Assembly: GCF_003286085.1 (NCBI RefSeq)
Contig: NW_020825345.1
Span: 744,001-808,000, forward strand
Direction of reading: 5' to 3'
DNA: 64,000 nt
Source of the DNA: Drosophila persimilis
Lineage: Eukaryota; Arthropoda; Insecta; Diptera; Drosophilidae
The notes under the pieces were generated by a model. The model saw only the letters and a list, made by a program, of their open reading frames with translations, was not told where the DNA came from and made no database searches. How positions within the stretch are numbered: the stretch's first letter is position 1; the number at the start of each line of letters is the position of its first letter. The position numbers and the translations under genes were made by a program. Positions 58,701 through 64,000 of this stretch are shown here, in pieces.

Positions 58701-60170
58701 TATTCATTCTATCGTAAAATAGCCATTGGGGCAGCAGCGGCATGTGGCATGTGGCATGTGTGTGTGAGGCAGCCAGCGCCAACGCCAGCAGGAGGTCTCC
58801 CGCCTGTCCAATGCGAGAGTGTTGTGGCAAAGAAAAAATACAAAAAAAAAAGAATAAGAATGAATGAATGAAAAAAAAAAAAAAAAACAAGCGCCAAGGC
58901 ACTCCTCTGGTCAGCGGATAACAGAACATAAATAATAACGACAGCGGGAGGAAGCCAACGAAGGCAAAGGCATCTTTGCCACACACATGAGGCAGAGGCA
59001 GAGGCGGAGGCGGAGGCGGAGGCAGAACGGCGTACAGTATATCTTAGAGCACTATGATTGCCCCAGGGTGGCAGCAGTGGCAGCAACGGCAGCGGCAGCA
59101 GCACCTCACTTACATTAGCGGGGGAAATCAGTGGCCATTTTCCACTTTTCCAACCGCCAGATCCATCTGCAGGCGGGCATCCATTTCTCCAGAGAGAGAC
59201 AGAGAGTCCTAGAAGCTCCTGCGATTCCTGCGGACCAAAAAAAATTAGCCACCACACCGATCCCATATCCCCAGCCCATATCACGGGCAGAGAGGGGCCT
59301 CAATTGAAATCGAGATTCGGCTTGGGGCCCCAGCTGGACGACTTCCTGGCGTATCCTTAATCGCCATGTCCTATCGGTTTCCTGTGCCCCCAAATGTGGA
59401 ATGTGAACGCGTATATAACTCATTTATTTATTTATTTGTGCGATACACAGATGTGTGTGTGTGTGTGTGTGTGTGTGGGGGGGCCAGGGGGGAGGTTGAG
59501 GCTGGGGTATATATTTTTATTCATTTTATAAACTAATGTTTGACCAACAGATGAAAAGGCCGAGTGTTTTGCTAGCCTTCAAGGAAACTCGAGATTATTT
59601 CTTGAGAATTTCCCCCCCCCCCCTTCTCGGTGGGGGTGGGGAGGGGGTTATTCTCCCCTGCGTGCATTGAAGCTTGCGTTTGATTTAATAGTTTATTAAG
59701 ATACGCGGGCGCTCAGCACCGAGTGCAGATTAGGGCGAGCGAAATTTGCTTTGCGGTTCGTGCAACCCCACCCCACCCCACCACCGCCCGCCCATCAGCA
59801 CTGCCACGGCCAGTCCCCCCCTTCGCTCTTTGCCACATAACTACTACTACCCCTCGACGCGCCCCCCCGTGCCACTCAGCACCAACCCTAGACACTTAAA
59901 TGCGACGACCACTGGATTTTGGCTGTGGTTTATGGGCTTGAGCTGGGGCATAAATAGATTTTGGGTTTTCGCATTGAAGAGCGACTAGCAGGAGGGTGAG
60001 GGCAAGAGGAAAGAGGGAGGAGGACTTTGATAGGGGGGGGGCGGGGGACGGGGGGGGGGGGGGGGATAGTCTGTAAGTAGTCTTCTTATAGAACTGTTGA
60101 ATTCTAAAGAATTTCTATTGAAAGCTTCCGGTATTGAAGCGAAGGGAAGTATTCTTTTGTGCCCGATTTC
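55700..60170. other. Repeat-rich DNA upstream of the candidate promoter
   Basis: CA/GT runs (55840-55926, 56725-56745, 56946-56971, 57352-57378, 58305-58365, 59452-59477), CT tracts (56005-56065), GACGAC repeats (56115-56130), GTGGC pentamers, GGAGGC repeats (58990-59023), poly-G near 58376-58386 and 60034-60065. No exon recognised; any RRM1 exons must lie beyond the right edge. Confidence 0.55.
57053..57079. repeat. (GTGGC)n pentamer repeat
   Basis: Five copies of GTGGC. Confidence 0.9.
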
Positions 60171-60179
60171 CATCATTTG

Positions 60180-61330
60180 TATGGGTATTTATCTGGTATC
60201 TGTGTGGGTTGCTCCCCACAGTTACATGCATATTGATCTGCCGGGAATCCAAAGAGCATCCAAAGAGTACCCATAATGGCGTACATCCTTCTTAGGGAGT
60301 TCAACTTCCAAGACCTCATGCTTGCCTTCAATTATCTGTAGACATTTACCTCCAGTTTGGTATCTGTCTAGTATTTACCTGTTGTTTTTACGGTATTAGG
60401 CACATGGTATATACTAGATAAAGCCAGGGCTATTGAACGCCTAGTCTATAATACGTTTCGCACTTGTTTTTGGTATTAATCATGCAGCTATTCCCCTGAA
60501 AAGCTTTTCCCGAACTTGTTATAGTTTTTACCTTTATCTGGTATTGTTTCAGAATCCTTAGACAGTATTTTGGTATATATTTTTGGTATTACTCATGCAG
60601 CTATCTCCTTGAAAAGCTCTTCACGAACCTGTTATAGTTTTTACCAGTATCTGTTATTTTTCAGAATTTGTATACAGTATTTTGGTATATAATTTTGGTA
60701 TTAATCATGCAGCTACCTCCCTGGAAAGCTTTTCACGATCCTGTTATAGTTTTTACCAGAATCTGGTATTTTTTCAAAATTTTTATACAGTATTTTGGTA
60801 TATAATTTTGGTATTAATCATGCAGCTATCTCCCTGAAAAGTTTTCCCGAACCTGTTATACTTTCTATCTGTATATGGTATTTTTCCAGAATTTTTAGAA
60901 AGTATTTTGGTATACATTTTCGGCGTACATCTGACGGTTGAGATTAGGCGCTCTTCTACGAGAGGTTTAGCATATAATTAGTTAAGCATTTAATGGGTAT
61001 TTTAATGGTATTTTGTAGGTATTGAAATGGCATTTAGTAAGTCTTGTTTTAAGATGGAGAACAAGCCGTAGTCCAGATGGCATTTAGTTTCATTTAGCTC
61101 TTATGGTATTTAATTGATGTTTTCCAGTATTTAAGGTATTTTTGTGCCAGCATTTGATTTGGGAAACGGGCAGAGTTCTGTTTTTAAAGCTGAATGAACA
61201 CAAGTGAATGAAATTCCCATCCGTGCGTGCGGTTCGGCATTTCCTATGGCATTCCTCTCGTTTAGTATTTATCTGGTATTAATGTGGTATTTATGTGGTA
61301 TTTATCATGCATTGAGTATTTATTTTCCGA
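60180..61330. repeat. AT-rich field of TGGTATT words
   Basis: More than twenty copies of a GGTAT/AGTAT core, mostly TGGTATT, TGGTATTTA or TAGTATTTA, scattered over 1.15 kb that is otherwise free of the CA/GA/GC repeats typical of the window. It encloses the tandem array at 60467-60916. The word resembles the fly core-promoter motif known as Ohler motif 6 (KTYRGTATWTTT). Origin unknown: it may be a degenerate satellite or remnant of an AT-rich element. Confidence 0.75.
60467..60916. repeat. Four tandem copies of a ~113-bp unit
   Basis: Units start at 60467, 60581, 60693 and 60806 and measure 114, 112, 113 and 111 bp. Each begins TTTTGGTATTAATCATGCAG, continues with a CCCTGAAAAGCTTTTC(A)CGAAC block and GTTATAGTTTTTACC, and ends ACAGTATTTTGGTATATA. 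Copies appear to be roughly 85-90 percent alike by eye, and 2-3 are closest, so amplification is not very recent. No open frame or TIR. Confidence 0.92.
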
Positions 61331-61402
61331 TTTATCTCAATGACTCTACCCCTCCGCCCACCCCCCAACCAGTGATTGCTTCATTTTCATTGGCAATTTG
61401 TT

Positions 61403-61403
<1 letters not shown>

Positions 61404-61434
<31 letters not shown>
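61404..61434. repeat. (CA)n microsatellite
   Basis: About fifteen CA units. Confidence 0.95.
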
Positions 61435-61437
<3 letters not shown>

Positions 61438-61752
61438 GAGAGTCGGGGAATCCAGAATCAGAAAGCGAGACGCGAGGCGACGCGGAGGCGAAGAGATGAG
61501 ACACGAAACGAAACTCATTTAAAAAGCTCATAAATTAATATTTTCACGCTTTAAATGCCACAACATTGCAGATCGCAGACACACACACACACACACCGAG
61601 ACACACACACATACCGAGACACAGACACACACACACGCACATTACGGGTGCCGTGTGGATGCTAGACGATTAAAATGGCTGTTAATGACAAGTGAATGTT
61701 ATAAATTACAGCAATGAAGGAAATTTGTTCCATCCCCACCCCCACACACACA

Positions 61753-61788
61753 CACCGACACACCGACACACCGACACACCGACACACG
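61753..61788. repeat. (CACCGACA)n octamer repeat
   Basis: Four perfect copies of ACACCGAC between CA runs. Confidence 0.9.
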
Positions 61789-62199
61789 CACCTACAGAGG
61801 ACTCCTCTCCATTTCACCCATTGGCGGGCTGTCATTGGATGGATGATGAAGGATGGAGGATGGCGGATGGCGGATGGAGAAGGATGATGGGGCTGCTGCT
61901 TCTGCTGTTTCTGCTGCTGATGATGATGGCAACTTGATGGGGCACTGTGTGTGTGTGTGTATGTGTGCGTGTACGTCTGGCGGAGACACCGAAGCCTGCC
62001 TAATTATTTAAGATCAAGGAGACTACTGCCATGCCGGGAGTGGGGCCGGTGGGGGGGGAGGGGCTGCCATTTCAAGTCAACGCCAAATGCCAAACAATGG
62101 AAATTAAGGGCCAAGTCCGAGTCGAGCCCCGATCTAATGATGTTGTCTCTGCTCCATGTTTCAATGTTATTAATGATGCCCCATATGACACACATAAAC

Positions 62200-62255
62200 A
62201 CAGATGCACAGATGCACAGATACACAGATACACAGATACACAGCTACACAGATAC
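62200..62255. repeat. (ACAGATAC/ACAGATGC)n octamer repeat
   Basis: Six copies of an 8-bp unit with one ACAGCTAC variant. Confidence 0.9.
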
Positions 62256-64000
62256 TCTGCCCCACGCACAGACACCTCTTCTTTTTTTTGTGTTTTTGGC
62301 ATCCATTGCCTTTAAATTATGCGCCATATTTTCAGTCGGGGCTTTTTTCCCCCCCTCTCAGGCTCTGCGTCGCGTTTAGGCAGATGTCGGATGTGGTATG
62401 CTTTTCCCCTAATACACACACACACACCACCAGAGGGGGGGCGGGGGCGAAATGAACGATTGAACCAACAAACAACAGCAACAACAGCAACAACAGCAAC
62501 GACTGTGTGGCAGTGGCAGGATGACGACGATGCCAGCCAGCAACACGGCGAAATCAATGTGTGTGATTTGCCAATTATGTGGGTTATACGTGTATCTGTG
62601 TGTGTGTGTGTGTGTGTGTGTGGGAGAGGGAGGGAGAGAGGGGTATTGGCCTCGTCATTACCGCTGTTTCCATTTCCGGCAGACAGCAGAGAAGCGCAGG
62701 CTTCGATGTCAATTTCATAAGCAATTTACGCAGACATCGAGTCAAGGCGAGAGAATCGAAGAGGAGGGGGGCAATGAGGGGGCAAAGAGCAGGAGGAAAG
62801 GTACAGCAGAGAGAGACGAAATCCCATTCGATTTGCCAACTGTTGAAGGGCCCCGCATCACATTTTTCAAGTGTTGTGCTGTTGCGGGCTGACATTTGTG
62901 AATCCATTGTATAATTAACTAATTTTGGATTCATAGAGACACACAGAGTGGGAGGGAGAGAGGGGGGGTGCACTCCCCCAACAGATATACGGTGGTTCCT
63001 AATTATTGTCCTGCCATAAACAACTGCAAAGATACATCCGAAAAAAAGGGGGGTACGGGGGGGCCACAGCCGTAGAGGGAGGGAGTAGAGGGAGAGCAAG
63101 ACAAAAGTAATGGCCGCTATAATTCACAGTTACTTATTGTTTATCTGTTCGTTTTGGCCAGCTCAATGTGGGCCATAACTTAAATGGTGGCCAAAAGCAG
63201 CAAAGGAATCCTTCGGCTCTCCTTTTTGTCTGGGTTTCCCGGCGTTCGATTTTATGGCAAAACCCAAACAGCCAACCACCTCCAACCTCCAACCCTCCCC
63301 CCCCCTCCCAGGCCATTCTTCTGCCTCATTGTGCTGTGCCTCCTGCCCCTGCCCCTGGCCCTGCCCCTCCCCGAAAGTGGCATGGTTTGTCTGTGATTTA
63401 AATGATGCGAATTAATTTGGAGAATTTTCAATCTACCCCTCGACACGCCCCCCCTCTCTCGCCAGCTGCAACCTGTGCAACAAGGCATGTGGCAGTGGCG
63501 GGTTGGGACCACAAAAGGGCAAGCCAGAGGCCGCCAAAGGGAGAGGAGACAGGGCCTTACCCTCTCGTCCAATATACCCTTCGCTGCAACAATGGCCGGG
63601 CGGCAGCGGCAGCGGCGGCGGCAGCGAAAGATGAAAAAGGAAAGCGAGGAAAACAATTGCCAGGCTGAAGCGAAAACAAGGCCAAGGAAAATCTCAGTGT
63701 ACACATAACCGAAAGCCAAAATCGTGGCCATAACTATGTGCGGCATCCACAGCGAGAGAGAGAGAGATAGAGAGACAGAGAAGGAAATGGCAAACAGACA
63801 ACAAAATAAAAAACACAACACAGAAAACCAACAAAAAAAGAAGTCAAAAAAGTCCAAAAATACAAAAAAAAAAACAAAAACAAAAGGCAACACACAAAAC
63901 AATGCAGTTCGAAGGGTGGCAGGGGGGGAGGGGAGGGGCACGGAGGGGGGGTTGTGTGCTACAGACGAAAAGCAGATTGCATAAAAAATAGTTGAAGAGC

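Larger units (their letters stand above)
61340..64000. other. Repeat-rich DNA to the right edge, no gene seen
   Basis: CA runs (61404-61434, 61579-61638), CACCGACA repeats, GGATGGC repeats (61838-61880), ACAGATAC repeats, CAACAG repeats (62464-62500), GT run (62596-62621), GGCAGC repeats (63600-63634), A-rich tail (63806-63900). Long open frames are low-complexity. Confidence 0.55.

Noticed and set aside
60467-60916. Regular array considered as CRISPR-like
   Set aside because: Units are 111-114 bp and alike throughout, without alternating repeats and unique spacers, and the genome is animal.
33720-64000. Search for RRM1 of Rbp6 on the minus strand (KMFIGGLSWQT, FGFVTF, AFPRRAHPK)
   Set aside because: No reverse-translated match to these landmarks was seen by eye, so RRM1 is taken to lie outside the window. 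A profile search would be decisive.
1-64000. LTR elements, LINEs, SINEs and polyA-tailed insertions
   Set aside because: No long direct terminal repeats, reverse-transcriptase-like frames or tailed elements with target duplications were recognised. T-rich and A-rich patches (e.g. 32585-32690, 53690-53835, 63806-63900) lack flanking duplications.

Overview
This window reads as non-coding DNA of a Drosophila genome, most likely an obscura-group species. The main anchor is a single unmistakable coding exon on the minus strand (33628-33720). It encodes the first 31 residues of the second RNA-recognition motif of Rbp6, one of the two Musashi-family proteins of flies. The residues match Rbp6 ([20 protein letters not shown]), not its paralogue msi. 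No exon for RRM1 or for the rest of RRM2 could be found, so the exon sits between two very long introns and nearly the whole window is Rbp6 intron. The species-group guess rests on the extreme density of CA, GA, CAG, TGCCAC, CCCCATG and poly-C/G simple repeats, and is inference.

Layout. 1-3660: repeat-rich intron. 3833-4588 (+): an intact, intronless, GC-rich adenylate kinase of the AK3 (GTP:AMP phosphotransferase) type, probably a retrogene nested in the intron. It has an odd P-loop (GKGF) and a basic C-terminal tail. 4600-7600: intron with a possible plus-strand terminal exon (6994-7071) followed by AT-rich, UTR-like sequence. 7599-8792: a short Transib-type DNA transposon with perfect 36-bp inverted ends and a 5-bp target duplication. 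8800-9450: promoter-like sequence and a weak 38-codon ORF. 9450-33190: long repeat-rich intron with a few unique islands. 33195-33720: the Rbp6 exon, with a promoter-like first exon just downstream of it.

33721-50500: repeat-rich intron. 50508-54390 (-): a cluster of candidate alternative Rbp6 first exons. The best is at 53268-54390. It starts at a perfect Inr plus correctly spaced DPE and ends at a strong splice donor. It also keeps an AUG-less frame open for 121 codons in phase with the RRM2 exon. GA-rich promoter-like DNA follows to about 55700. 55700-60170: repeats. 60180-61330: an AT-rich field full of TGGTATT words, containing four tandem copies of a ~113-bp unit. 61340-64000: repeats again.

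How it fits together: the sequence suggests a large RNA-binding-protein gene with several alternative promoters inside one intron. Transcripts starting there would skip RRM1 and encode forms with only RRM2. The kinase gene and the transposon are passengers in the intron. Everything except the kinase, the RRM2 exon, the transposon ends and the tandem repeats is candidate-level. No rRNA, tRNA, CRISPR array or LTR element was seen.
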